DNA from: Siphonobacter curvatus
Lineage (GTDB): Bacteria; Bacteroidota; Bacteroidia; Cytophagales; Spirosomataceae
DNA: 64,000 nt
Direction: 5' to 3'
Assembly (NCBI RefSeq): GCF_002943425.1
Contig: NZ_PTRA01000001.1
Coordinates: 2,294,001 to 2,358,000 of the forward strand
In this document: piece after piece, positions 32,578-40,951 of the stretch
Layout: every line of letters starts with the position of its first letter
Numbering within the stretch: position 1 is the first letter of the stretch
The notes under the pieces: generated by a model
What the model saw: the letters and a program-made list of their open reading frames with translations, nothing else
Database searches by the model: none
What the model was told of the DNA's origin: nothing
Translations under genes and position numbers: made by a program

Positions 32578-33573
32578 ATGTCCATTAGTCGTAAACAGCA
32601 ACTCATCTGGCTCTCCTTTGGCGTTAGTGTCATTTTGATGCTGCTCAAATTTGTCGCTTGGTGGCTAACGGGTTCCAGTGCCATTTTATCCGATGCTTTG
32701 GAATCGATTGTTAACGTACTGGCGAGTGGGTTTGCGACGTATAGCGTATACCTGGCCTCCCAACCCAGTGATTTAAACCACCCCTACGGTCACGGGAAAA
32801 TTGAATTTTTCTCCGCGGGTCTTGAAGGCGTACTCATCCTGCTAGCCGGTATTTTCATCATCGTACAGGCCATTCGGCAATGGATTTACCCCGAACCGAT
32901 TCAGAAACTGGATACGGGGATGATCCTCGTCGGTATTACGATGGTCGTCAATTACGTGGTGGGCTATTACGTTCAGAAAGAAGGCGAAAAGCAGGGTTCT
33001 CCTTCGCTCATCGCGGACGGAAAACATCTGCAATTGGACGCCTTATCCACCCTGATTTTACTTTTTGGTATTGGACTGGTATTACTTTCCGGCTTCGTAT
33101 GGCTGGATCGTCTGATTTCGGTAGTCTTCGGGGTGATTCTGATTTTTAATGGCTTTCAGATTGCCCGTAAATCCGCGGGTGGTTTGATGGACGAAGCGGA
33201 TGACTCTACGGTCAAACGCGTTGTGGACATTCTTAGGGATCATCGGAAAGACTACTGGATTGATATTCACAACCTGCGGATCCAGCATTACGGTGCCGAT
33301 CTGCACATCGACTGCCACCTGACGCTCCCCTATTATTGGGATCTGGAGAAGGTGCATACGGCGGTACACGAGGTTGAGGCCATTTTGGAAGTGGAATTCA
33401 ATTCCCGCGTGGAGATTTTCGTGCACGTCGATCCCTGCCTGCCCGCCTGCTGCCATCACTGTCAGTTAAAAGATTGCCCGGTCCGGCAGTTTCCCCGCAA
33501 AAAGGAAATCAACTGGACCCGGCAGAATCTGGTACTTAATCAGAAGCACTTTCTCGAAGCTCTCAAGGAGTAA
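32578..33573 (+). CDS. Cation diffusion facilitator (CDF) metal transporter
   Basis: A 331-aa inner-membrane protein with five to six spans and CDF metal-site residues in SDALESIVN (span 2) and DGKHLQLDALST (span 5), then a cytoplasmic metallochaperone-like domain (about 205-290). It exports divalent metal by proton antiport. Unusual is a Cys/His-rich tail after residue 280 (HVDPCLPACCHHCQLKDC), which could bind metal. Its stop is directly adjacent to the stop of the convergent SPFH gene. Confidence 0.85.
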   Translation: MSISRKQQLIWLSFGVSVILMLLKFVAWWLTGSSAILSDALESIVNVLASGFATYSVYLASQPSDLNHPYGHGKIEFFSAGLEGVLILLAGIFIIVQAIRQWIYPEPIQKLDTGMILVGITMVVNYVVGYYVQKEGEKQGSPSLIADGKHLQLDALSTLILLFGIGLVLLSGFVWLDRLISVVFGVILIFNGFQIARKSAGGLMDEADDSTVKRVVDILRDHRKDYWIDIHNLRIQHYGADLHIDCHLTLPYYWDLEKVHTAVHEVEAILEVEFNSRVEIFVHVDPCLPACCHHCQLKDCPVRQFPRKKEINWTRQNLVLNQKHFLEALKE

Positions 33574-34515
33574 TTACTCCGTCAGCTCATCGTTTGCATT
33601 TTTCTGGATCAACCCTTGTAACTGCTTGAGCGTGGTTTGTAAGCCATCGTTTGAACCGTCCAGAAAGATGACGTTTCCTTTTCCGTGTTCGGCAAAGTGG
33701 CGAATGGCTTCTGTCCACATCGAGAACAGTACCAGCGAGGGGTCCATGTTGCGATCTTTCAGTTCCTGCACGGCCTGAGCCATCCCCTTGGAAACTTCTT
33801 CCCGGAATAAAGCAATCCCCTGCCCGCGTAACTGGGCGGCAACCCGTTCGGCTTCCGCGGCGATTTTAATGGCATTTCCTTCCGCCTCAGCTGATTTGGT
33901 TTTAGTAATCAAGAGAGCCTGTCCTTCGTTTTCGGCGGCGGCTCTCAGGTTGTTGGACGCCACGACCTGAGCCATAGACCGCATAATGGCCTCGTCAAAA
34001 GCAATGTCGTTCAGTTGCAGATCAATGAGGTGATAACCCCAGGTAACGAGCATTTCGTCAATCTCCGTTTTCACGTGAGCGACAATTTCCGAACGCAATG
34101 CCAGAATTTCGGCCTGTTTCTTGGTGGCGACATAACTCCGGATGGAACCTTCGATGGTTCGAATCAAGGCCTGCATCAGACTCCGCTGATCGACGAACTT
34201 AAAGGCTACGTTCTGGATGGCTTCTTCCGACTGATTGAGTACCGAATACACCAGCATCGCTTTAAATCGCACATTCGCCTGATCGTTAGTAATGGCCTGA
34301 AACTCCAGTTCTACCGATTGATTCTGGATGGAAATACGACGGTAAACGTACTCAATAAAAGGAATTTTGAAGTTTAAACCAGGCGTCATGACCCGCTGAT
34401 ATTTTCCGAAAATAGTAATGACAGCAACGGTTCCCTGCTGTACAATCACGACGGACAAAAACACAACCAGAGCGATCAGCCCAAAAAATACAAAAGCACC
34501 AGGTACAAAGGTCAT
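33574..34515 (-). CDS. SPFH/band 7 domain membrane protein
   Basis: A 313-aa protein from ATG 34515; a longer TTG reading to 34617 adds sequence unlike the family. One N-terminal span (FVFFGLIALVVFLSVVIVQQ) is followed by the SPFH domain (GTVAVITIFGKYQRVMTPGLNFKI-type start) and a coiled coil rich in Ala/Glu (AEAEGNAIKIAAEAERVAAQ). Such proteins form rings in membrane microdomains and are often linked to proteases. No NfeD-type partner is adjacent. Confidence 0.8.
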   Translation of the reverse strand: MTFVPGAFVFFGLIALVVFLSVVIVQQGTVAVITIFGKYQRVMTPGLNFKIPFIEYVYRRISIQNQSVELEFQAITNDQANVRFKAMLVYSVLNQSEEAIQNVAFKFVDQRSLMQALIRTIEGSIRSYVATKKQAEILALRSEIVAHVKTEIDEMLVTWGYHLIDLQLNDIAFDEAIMRSMAQVVASNNLRAAAENEGQALLITKTKSAEAEGNAIKIAAEAERVAAQLRGQGIALFREEVSKGMAQAVQELKDRNMDPSLVLFSMWTEAIRHFAEHGKGNVIFLDGSNDGLQTTLKQLQGLIQKNANDELTE

Positions 34516-34627
34516 AGTAGTAGTGGTTAAAATAGAATAACCCAAAGGTCCGTATCCAGACCACATGTACCATACCCAATTTAAGGCAGTCGAGATTTTT
34601 TCGGGGTAAATGGTCAAAAATCAGTAC

Positions 34628-34656
34628 AAAAAAAACGTCTGCTGGTCAGCAGACGT
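34628..34656 (-). terminator. Terminator of folE
   Basis: ACGTCTGCTG (34635-34644) pairs with CAGCAGACGT (34647-34656). The A-run at 34628-34635 becomes the U-tract of the leftward folE transcript. Confidence 0.75.
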
Positions 34657-34682
34657 CTCAATAAGTCTTTATCGGGTTATTC

Positions 34683-35381
34683 TTACAATTGCAGGTACTT
34701 TAAAAACTCCTGCTTTTTGGCTTCTTCTTCAAATTTACCCCCGTAAAAGGACGTCACCGTCGAGGAGGTCGGATCTTCAATTCCCCGCATGGACACGCAC
34801 AGGTGACGGGCATCCATGAGTACCGCTACATCGGGCGTTTCGAGTACGCGTTGCAGTTCACGGGCAATCTGCACCGTCATCCGTTCCTGTACCTGCGGAC
34901 GCTTGGCAAAGTGTTGAACCAGGCGGTTCAGTTTCGACAGGCCAATCACTTTACCGTTGGAAATATAGGCAACGTGAGCTTTACCAATGATGGGAACAAA
35001 GTGGTGTTCGCAATTAGAATAGAACTGAATATCCCGCTCCACGAGCATTTCCTGGTAGCGGTATTTATTGTCGAACAGCGTGGCTGCCGGCATATTTTTG
35101 GGATTGAGGCCGCTAAAAATTTCCTGTACGTACATTTTAGCTACCCGGCGGGGTGTACCTTTCAAGCTGTCGTCGTTCAGGTCGAGGCCCAGCGTGAGCA
35201 TGATTTCCCGAAAATGTTCCTGAATTTTGTCGATTTTCTGCTCGTCGGTCAGGTCAAAGGCATCGGCCCGTAAGGGCGTCTGGACCGAAGTGGCAATGTG
35301 GTCTTCTCCGATTTCTTCGTCAGAAAATACGATTGAATTATCCGACAACAGGGTATTCAACGAAATTTCGTTCGGTTTCAT
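34683..35381 (-). CDS. folE: GTP cyclohydrolase I
   Basis: A 232-aa FolE, which converts GTP to 7,8-dihydroneopterin triphosphate, the first step of folate and of queuosine synthesis. Visible are the zinc ligands in YSNCEHHFVP and HLCVSMRG and the FAKRPQVQERMT substrate region. An N-terminal extension of about 45 residues is weakly conserved. Its first codons overlap the end of queD by 44 nt, so the two enzymes are translated from one message and supply consecutive steps. Confidence 0.93.
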   Translation of the reverse strand: MKPNEISLNTLLSDNSIVFSDEEIGEDHIATSVQTPLRADAFDLTDEQKIDKIQEHFREIMLTLGLDLNDDSLKGTPRRVAKMYVQEIFSGLNPKNMPAATLFDNKYRYQEMLVERDIQFYSNCEHHFVPIIGKAHVAYISNGKVIGLSKLNRLVQHFAKRPQVQERMTVQIARELQRVLETPDVAVLMDARHLCVSMRGIEDPTSSTVTSFYGGKFEEEAKKQEFLKYLQL

Positions 35382-35760
35382 ACAAGCGAATTTTTAGGTC
35401 AAGCTGCGGGGCAAGTTTCGCCTTGAGCTTTTCGTAAATGACAATGGCAATGTGTTCTGCCGTAGGATTAAGCTGAGCGAATTCTTCGGTATCCAGATTG
35501 AGATTTTTATGGTCGAAGCGGTCGGTTACGTGCGTTTTGATCAGATCAGACAGATACTTAAGATCCACCACGTAACCCGTTTCCGGATCGATGGGTCCAG
35601 TTACCTGCACAATCAGCTCGTAATTATGACCGTGATAGTTGGGGTTGTTACACAATCCAAAGACGGCCTTATTTTGTTCATCCGACCAATTGGGATTGTG
35701 CAATCGGTGAGCAGCGTTGAAATGCTCCTTGCGGAACACCGCAACTCTCTTTTCTTGCAT
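35338..35760 (-). CDS. queD: 6-carboxytetrahydropterin synthase QueD
   Basis: A 140-aa protein of the PTPS/QueD family: zinc site HFNAAHRLHN with HGHNY, a catalytic Cys in GLCNNPNYHGHNYEL, DRFDHKNLN and PTAEHIAIVI. It uses dihydroneopterin triphosphate, the FolE product, to make 6-carboxytetrahydropterin for the queuosine precursor preQ0. The overlap with folE supports this pathway reading; a pterin salvage role is the alternative. Confidence 0.88.
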   Translation of the reverse strand: MQEKRVAVFRKEHFNAAHRLHNPNWSDEQNKAVFGLCNNPNYHGHNYELIVQVTGPIDPETGYVVDLKYLSDLIKTHVTDRFDHKNLNLDTEEFAQLNPTAEHIAIVIYEKLKAKLAPQLDLKIRLYETERNFVEYPVVG

Positions 35761-36160
35761 AAGCTATGGGTTTCAATCTACAGGTACTGGTTACGATCGG
35801 TGATGGAAAAGTCGTCTGAAAGTTTGTCAGCAACACTTCTGCCCATCAGGAAAGCGTGGTTTGTGAGTTCCAAATTAACGGAAGTCGGCAAACAAATGTT
35901 CCAGGACTTCTCTAAAAACTTTGATTTAGCTGATTTTCAGTGCTACAATAACCGATTGGCAAAACCCTGATTTAACCAAGGAATATTCGTTTTCAAACTT
36001 AAAATAAATGGCATGAGGTTTATTTTTGAATGGGTTTCCAAACGTTATTTGGAAGTCTTTATCCATAGAAAGCTCTATTTATTAAAATTATTTATAAATT
36101 CACGAACTTTTACAAACGCTATCACACACTCCATCATTCCCTTTCTATACCTAACTTTCT
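35761..36160. other. Intergenic region
   Basis: About 400 bp between divergent queD and the sugar transporter. It becomes AT-rich near the transporter gene, as expected for a promoter. I see no gene or strong hairpin. Confidence 0.4.
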
Positions 36161-37384
36161 ATGGCTCAACCAGGCAAACCGCAGTCGTATTTAGTCCCAC
36201 TGCTTATTATTGGAGTCCTATTCTTCATTTTTGGTTTCGTAACCTGGGTCAACAGTGTGTTGATCGTATTTTTCAAAGAAGCCTTCCAGCTCAGTACCTT
36301 TTCCTCGAACCTGGTTGCCTTTGCTTTCTTTATTTCCTACGCTCTGATGGCGATCCCGTCCTCCTGGGTTTTGAAAAAAACGGGTTTTAAAAACGGGATG
36401 TCTTTCGGACTGATTACGATGGCCGTCGGTACGCTGATTTTCGTTCCTGCCGCCAAATCCGTATCGTACCCTTTGTTTCTAGTGGGTTTGTTCCTGATTG
36501 GTATTGGCCTTACGGTACTACAAACGGCCTCGAACCCTTACGTGACGATTCTAGGTCCCCGCGAAAGTGCCGCTCAGCGGATCAGTTTCATGGGAGTCGC
36601 TAACAAACTGGCGGGTATTTCCAGTCAGCTGATTTTTGGTAGCATTCTGCTTTCCAGTGCCGGAACCGTTTCAGCGGCGGCTTCGCTCGAAAAAGTGGTG
36701 ACACCCTACATGATTCTGACGGCCGTATTGATTGTACTGGCCATCTGGATTCGGTTTTCGAATCTGCCTGAGGTTTCTGAAGAAGATGATGAAGTCGATA
36801 CTACTCAGGCCGTAACGACTACGCGTACGAGCGTATGGCAGTTCCCCAACTTGGTGTTGGGTGTACTGGCCCTGTTCTGCTACGTAGGTGCTGAAGTTAT
36901 TTCCGGGGATACCATCATTAACTACGGTAAGTCCATTGGTTTCAGTAATGACGAGGCTAAGTATTTCACGGCTTATACCCTGTACGGTATGTTGGCTGGC
37001 TACATTCTGGGTATTATTCTCATCCCTAAATTTCTTTCCCAGCAACTGGCCATGCGTATCGGAGCCATTCTGGGTCTGGTACTTTCGGTGGGAGCTATCT
37101 TCACAACGGGTTTCACTTCCGTACTTTGCATCGCTTTGATTGGCTTTGCCAATGCTCCAATCTGGCCGGCAGTTTGGCCGCTGGCTTTGAATAAACTGGG
37201 TAAGTTTACCAAGTTCGCTTCGGCATTACTTATCATGGGTATTACAGGCGGTGCCATTCTGCCTCTGCTGCATGGCTACTTAACGGATACAGTTAGTCCT
37301 CAACTTGCGTATGGTATGCTTATTCCCCTGTATGCTTATATTCTTTACTACGCCTTGATCGGTCATAAAAGACAGTCTTGGTAA
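36161..37384 (+). CDS. Sugar MFS transporter (FucP-like)
   Basis: A 407-aa protein with 12 hydrophobic spans. The start LLIIGVLFFIFGFVTWVNSV and LQTASNPYVTILGPRESAAQ are typical of the FucP/sugar:H+ symporter group in Bacteroidota. It would import a monosaccharide with protons; fucose, galactose and glucose are all possible. It stands alone with a strong terminator downstream; uxaC is 3.5 kb away and not clearly linked. Confidence 0.85.
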   Translation: MAQPGKPQSYLVPLLIIGVLFFIFGFVTWVNSVLIVFFKEAFQLSTFSSNLVAFAFFISYALMAIPSSWVLKKTGFKNGMSFGLITMAVGTLIFVPAAKSVSYPLFLVGLFLIGIGLTVLQTASNPYVTILGPRESAAQRISFMGVANKLAGISSQLIFGSILLSSAGTVSAAASLEKVVTPYMILTAVLIVLAIWIRFSNLPEVSEEDDEVDTTQAVTTTRTSVWQFPNLVLGVLALFCYVGAEVISGDTIINYGKSIGFSNDEAKYFTAYTLYGMLAGYILGIILIPKFLSQQLAMRIGAILGLVLSVGAIFTTGFTSVLCIALIGFANAPIWPAVWPLALNKLGKFTKFASALLIMGITGGAILPLLHGYLTDTVSPQLAYGMLIPLYAYILYYALIGHKRQSW

Positions 37385-37399
37385 GAGTAGCAAGATAAG

Positions 37400-37447
37400 A
37401 TCAGCAAAAGAGGCCGTTTCCTAAAAGGAGCGGCCTCTTTTGCTGAT
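37400..37447 (+). terminator. Terminator of the sugar transporter gene
   Basis: A 17-bp perfect stem (37400-37416 with 37431-37447) with a 14-nt loop lies 16 nt after the transporter stop. Confidence 0.75.
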
Positions 37448-37618
37448 ATACAGCTTCTTACAATACCTGACTGAATATACATTCATATATTTGGCATATA
37501 TTCAGCGTAGAAATGGGGCTAAAATAAGCGTAACATTCCAAGAACAATTCACCCGAATGAAGCGTTAAGAATTCGGCGAGAATTTCTAAAATTCCGTGGC
37601 TATACGCCTCCCCCCTGC

Positions 37619-37626
37619 TACCTTTG
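37619..37626 (+). promoter_or_regulatory. -7 promoter element for ispG
   Basis: TACCTTTG matches TAnnTTTG, 25 nt before ATG 37651. It overlaps a TTG (37624) that could be mistaken for a start codon, which supports the downstream ATG as the true start. Confidence 0.55.
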
Positions 37627-37650
37627 TCTTACGAGCGTTTTATTTTTTAC

Positions 37651-39660
37651 ATGGAAGTCACTTCGGAACTACAAATGCCTGATTTAATGGCAGCTGGATC
37701 AGAATATTGTCAATCATTAACGGCTTACTCCCGCCGACCAACCACGCAGGTTCGGGTCGGTGATTTGTGGATGGGATCGGATTACCCTATTCGGGTGCAG
37801 TCCATGACCACCATTGATACCATGGATACGCTGGGTTCTGTCGAGCAGTCCATCCGAATGATTGAAGCGGGATGTGAACTGGTTCGGATTACGGCTCCAA
37901 GTGTGAAGGAAGCTCAAAATCTGGACAATATCCGGAAGGAACTGAACCGACGCGGCTACCGGACGCCCATTTGTGCCGACATTCACTTTACGCCCAACGC
38001 GGCTGAACTGGCGGCTCGTCTGGTTGAAAAAGTCCGGATTAACCCCGGCAACTACGCCGATAAGAAACGTTTTGAGATTGTAGACTATACTGAAGCCGCG
38101 TACCAGGCCGAAATCGAGCGAATTCGTGAAAAGTTTGTTCCGCTGGTACGCATCTGCAAAGAATACGGAACCGCCATGCGGATTGGTACCAACCACGGTT
38201 CGCTCTCCGACCGCATCATGAGCCGCTACGGCGATACGCCCATTGGCATGGTGGAATCGGCACTAGAGTTTTTACGCATTTGCGAGGACGAACACTTCAC
38301 GAACATTGTGATTTCGATGAAGTCGTCCAATCCTCAAGTCATGGTTGAGGCGTATCGCCTGCTGGTAAAGAAATTAAAGGATGAAAACCTGCAACCTTAC
38401 CCCTTGCACCTGGGTGTAACGGAAGCGGGCGAAGGCGAAGACGGTCGTGTCAAGTCAGCCATGGGTATCGGTACGCTGCTAGAAGACGGCCTGGGCGACA
38501 CGGTACGCGTGAGTTTGACGGAAGATCCCGAATTTGAAATTCCCGTCGCTCGTACACTGGTAGATCGCTATACCGAACGGGCAGCGACGGCACAGCCGAT
38601 TGAAGCCGTTACGACGTCGCCCATCAATCCGTTTGCGTACACCCGCCGAATCACGGCGGAAGTCGAGAATTTCGGCGGCAAGAATGTACCCCGGGTAATT
38701 GCTGATTTTTCAACGCAACAAATTACTAGTCCGGCGGATTTACAGCCGATTGGACATTTCTATTTGCCCGCTACGGACAAATGGGCCATGAACGATCTGG
38801 GAGCGGATTACCTCTATACGGGTTCCCGCCCGGTACCTTTTATGCTGCCTAACGGCTTGAAGGAGCTGATCGATTATTCGGCCTGGCGTACCCTTGACAA
38901 GCAGGCTCATACGTTTCCGGTCTTTACTACGACCGAATATCTGACCAGTATTCAGGAGCAACAGGCTTTTCCCTTTCTGCACGTAGTTCGGCTAAGTCTG
39001 GCTGATTGCCAGGGGGATTTACTGGGTTATTTACAGGAAGATCCGTATGCTGTCCTGCTGGTTGAAACGACCAACAGCCACGCCATGCCGGAGCTTCGTC
39101 GGCTATTCTTCAAACTGATTCAGCAACGCATTAACCTGCCCGTGGTCATTCAGTGGTCGCAGGATCAGACTACGGCGGACGCCACCACGCTCTACGCGGC
39201 TACCGATTGCGGCGGACTTCTCGTGGATGGTCTGGGTGATGGTCTAATGCTCAAACCTTCGGTCGAGAATCCCGGTCAGCAGAGCAAATTTCTGAATTCA
39301 CTGGCGTTTGGCATTTTGCAGGCGGCCCGTACCCGGATGAGCAAGACGGAATACATTTCCTGCCCTTCCTGCGGACGTACGCTGTTTGATTTACAAGATA
39401 CCACTGCCCAAATTCGTCAGCGTACGGATCACCTCAAAGGCATTAAAATCGGCATCATGGGCTGTATTGTCAATGGTCCGGGCGAGATGGCCGACGCCGA
39501 TTATGGCTACGTGGGCATGGGCGTCAATAAGATTGCTTTGTACCGGGGTCAGCAGGTAGTGAAACGCTCCGTACCCGCCGATCGGGCTCTGGATGAATTG
39601 ATTGAATTAATGCGGGAAGATGGCGTCTGGCGGGAACCCGAAGCAGCATTATTGGTTTAA
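37651..39660 (+). CDS. ispG: 4-hydroxy-3-methylbut-2-enyl diphosphate synthase, long form
   Basis: A 669-aa IspG/GcpE, the penultimate enzyme of the MEP isoprenoid pathway. The N-terminal TIM barrel (VRVGDLWMGSDYPIRVQSMT, IRINPGNY-like VRINPGNYADK) and C-terminal iron-sulfur domain (CPSCGRTLFD and GCIVNGPGE) are separated by an extra domain of about 260 residues. This three-domain form is normal in Bacteroidota, chlamydiae and plants. I chose ATG 37651 because the upstream TTG lies in the -7 promoter element. Confidence 0.92.
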   Translation: MEVTSELQMPDLMAAGSEYCQSLTAYSRRPTTQVRVGDLWMGSDYPIRVQSMTTIDTMDTLGSVEQSIRMIEAGCELVRITAPSVKEAQNLDNIRKELNRRGYRTPICADIHFTPNAAELAARLVEKVRINPGNYADKKRFEIVDYTEAAYQAEIERIREKFVPLVRICKEYGTAMRIGTNHGSLSDRIMSRYGDTPIGMVESALEFLRICEDEHFTNIVISMKSSNPQVMVEAYRLLVKKLKDENLQPYPLHLGVTEAGEGEDGRVKSAMGIGTLLEDGLGDTVRVSLTEDPEFEIPVARTLVDRYTERAATAQPIEAVTTSPINPFAYTRRITAEVENFGGKNVPRVIADFSTQQITSPADLQPIGHFYLPATDKWAMNDLGADYLYTGSRPVPFMLPNGLKELIDYSAWRTLDKQAHTFPVFTTTEYLTSIQEQQAFPFLHVVRLSLADCQGDLLGYLQEDPYAVLLVETTNSHAMPELRRLFFKLIQQRINLPVVIQWSQDQTTADATTLYAATDCGGLLVDGLGDGLMLKPSVENPGQQSKFLNSLAFGILQAARTRMSKTEYISCPSCGRTLFDLQDTTAQIRQRTDHLKGIKIGIMGCIVNGPGEMADADYGYVGMGVNKIALYRGQQVVKRSVPADRALDELIELMREDGVWREPEAALLV

Positions 39661-39725
39661 CAGATAAGAAATAGACCCCAGAGAATCTTTTCCCAGGGTA
39701 ACTATTTTACCTGAACAAGCATACC

Positions 39726-39920
39726 ATGGAAAGCAATCGCATCAAAAATCAATTTAAACTCGGAGAAGCCTTTCGATACTTTTTTCGGGTTTTTGGAAAG
39801 AAAGATCCTTCTCGACCGGATAGTTTCAATCTCCGCATGATGCACGGCATCAACCGGATTAGTATTATCATGTTCCTTTTTTGTCTGGTGGTGATGCTTG
39901 TGCGTGCTCTCACCCGTTAA
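39726..39920 (+). CDS. Small membrane protein (DUF6728-like)
   Basis: A 64-aa protein: a basic N-terminal part (KLGEAFRYFFRVFGKKDPSR) and one C-terminal transmembrane helix (ISIIMFLFCLVVMLVRAL). It matches my memory of DUF6728, a small conserved Bacteroidota family. Function unknown. It is followed by the MmcQ gene 22 nt downstream. Confidence 0.6.
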   Translation: MESNRIKNQFKLGEAFRYFFRVFGKKDPSRPDSFNLRMMHGINRISIIMFLFCLVVMLVRALTR

Positions 39921-39942
39921 GACCATTTATCCGTTTAAGCGT

Positions 39943-40302
39943 GTGGATTTAGAACAGTTTCGCGAGTATTGTCTTCGTAAAGCCGGAGTGTCGGAAGAAA
40001 CGCCCTTTGGCCCCGACACACTGGTGTATAAAGTCATGGGAAAAGTATTCGCTCTGACTTCGCTGGATGCCGAAGAGTTTGCGTGTAATTTAAAATGTGA
40101 TCCGGAGCGGGCGTTGGAGTTACGCGAGCAATACGACTGGATTGTGCCGGGTTATCACATGAATAAAAAACATTGGAATACGGTAAAAGCCAATCGAAAT
40201 CAGACCCTTTTCCGTGAATTGATTGACCACTCGTACGCGTTAGTTGTGGCGAGTTTACCCAAGAAAGTACAGGCTGAGCTGGCTCAGTCGCTCAACGGTT
40301 AG
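39943..40302 (+). CDS. MmcQ/YjbR family protein
   Basis: A 119-aa protein from GTG 39943, where VDLEQFREYCLRKAGVSEETPFG matches the family's usual start; the longer TTG reading at 39898 overlaps the upstream gene. YKVMGKVFAL and YHMNKKHWNTV are the other family blocks. The fold is DNA-binding-like, but a biological role is not settled. It is likely co-transcribed with the TPR protein 8 nt downstream. Confidence 0.75.
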   Translation: MDLEQFREYCLRKAGVSEETPFGPDTLVYKVMGKVFALTSLDAEEFACNLKCDPERALELREQYDWIVPGYHMNKKHWNTVKANRNQTLFRELIDHSYALVVASLPKKVQAELAQSLNG

Positions 40303-40310
40303 TTCAGTAT

Positions 40311-40862
40311 ATGGAAACCATTGCTCTCATACTATTACTGATTCCCTATGTAATCATCCGGTATTTTACGGAAGATCATGACACACCCGCCGATAAAGAC
40401 CGCAAACGCTTTGCTGAGGGTATTGAATTGGTGCAGAATAAGCAATATGAGGAAGCTCACGCGTACTTTACCTTGTTAGTCAATCGGTATCCGAAATCGG
40501 CCGTTGCTTATCTATATCGGGGTATTTGTAACTATTACCTGAGCAACTATTACTCGGCTTTATACGATTTTACGCACTCTTCGGCGTACGATAATACCTT
40601 GTGGGAATGTTTTCTCTACAAAGGACTTTCTCATTTGGAACTGGAAGAAACGGATCAGGCCTTTCTGGAACTGGACAAAGCCGTGTGGCATTCCCGCTCG
40701 GAGAATGCCAATGTCCTCCGTTTTCGGGGGGAAGCCCGGTACCGTCTCAAACAATTCGATTCCGCTCGTATGGATTGGGAACAGGCTGCTCAGCTGGGTG
40801 ACGAAAATGCGGCTTACTATCTTCAAACGCACTTTGGCAAACCCATTCAGCTGCGGAAATAA
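40311..40862 (+). CDS. TPR-repeat protein with N-terminal membrane anchor
   Basis: A 183-aa protein. Residues 2-17 (TIALILLLIPYVIIRYF) form a membrane anchor, followed by four tetratricopeptide-like helix pairs (about 35-170; for example AYLYRGICNYYLSNYYSALY and VLRFRGEARYRLKQFDSARM). TPRs mediate protein contacts; no partner is evident. It follows the MmcQ gene closely and ends before uxaC. Confidence 0.7.
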   Translation: METIALILLLIPYVIIRYFTEDHDTPADKDRKRFAEGIELVQNKQYEEAHAYFTLLVNRYPKSAVAYLYRGICNYYLSNYYSALYDFTHSSAYDNTLWECFLYKGLSHLELEETDQAFLELDKAVWHSRSENANVLRFRGEARYRLKQFDSARMDWEQAAQLGDENAAYYLQTHFGKPIQLRK

Positions 40863-40951
40863 GGGCTTTTGCTTAAATTGATTTTAATTTTCATTCTTTT
40901 TTCAGGGATAGGGTTCAAATGTCAGGTCTTGACAGAAAGAACGCTATTCGT

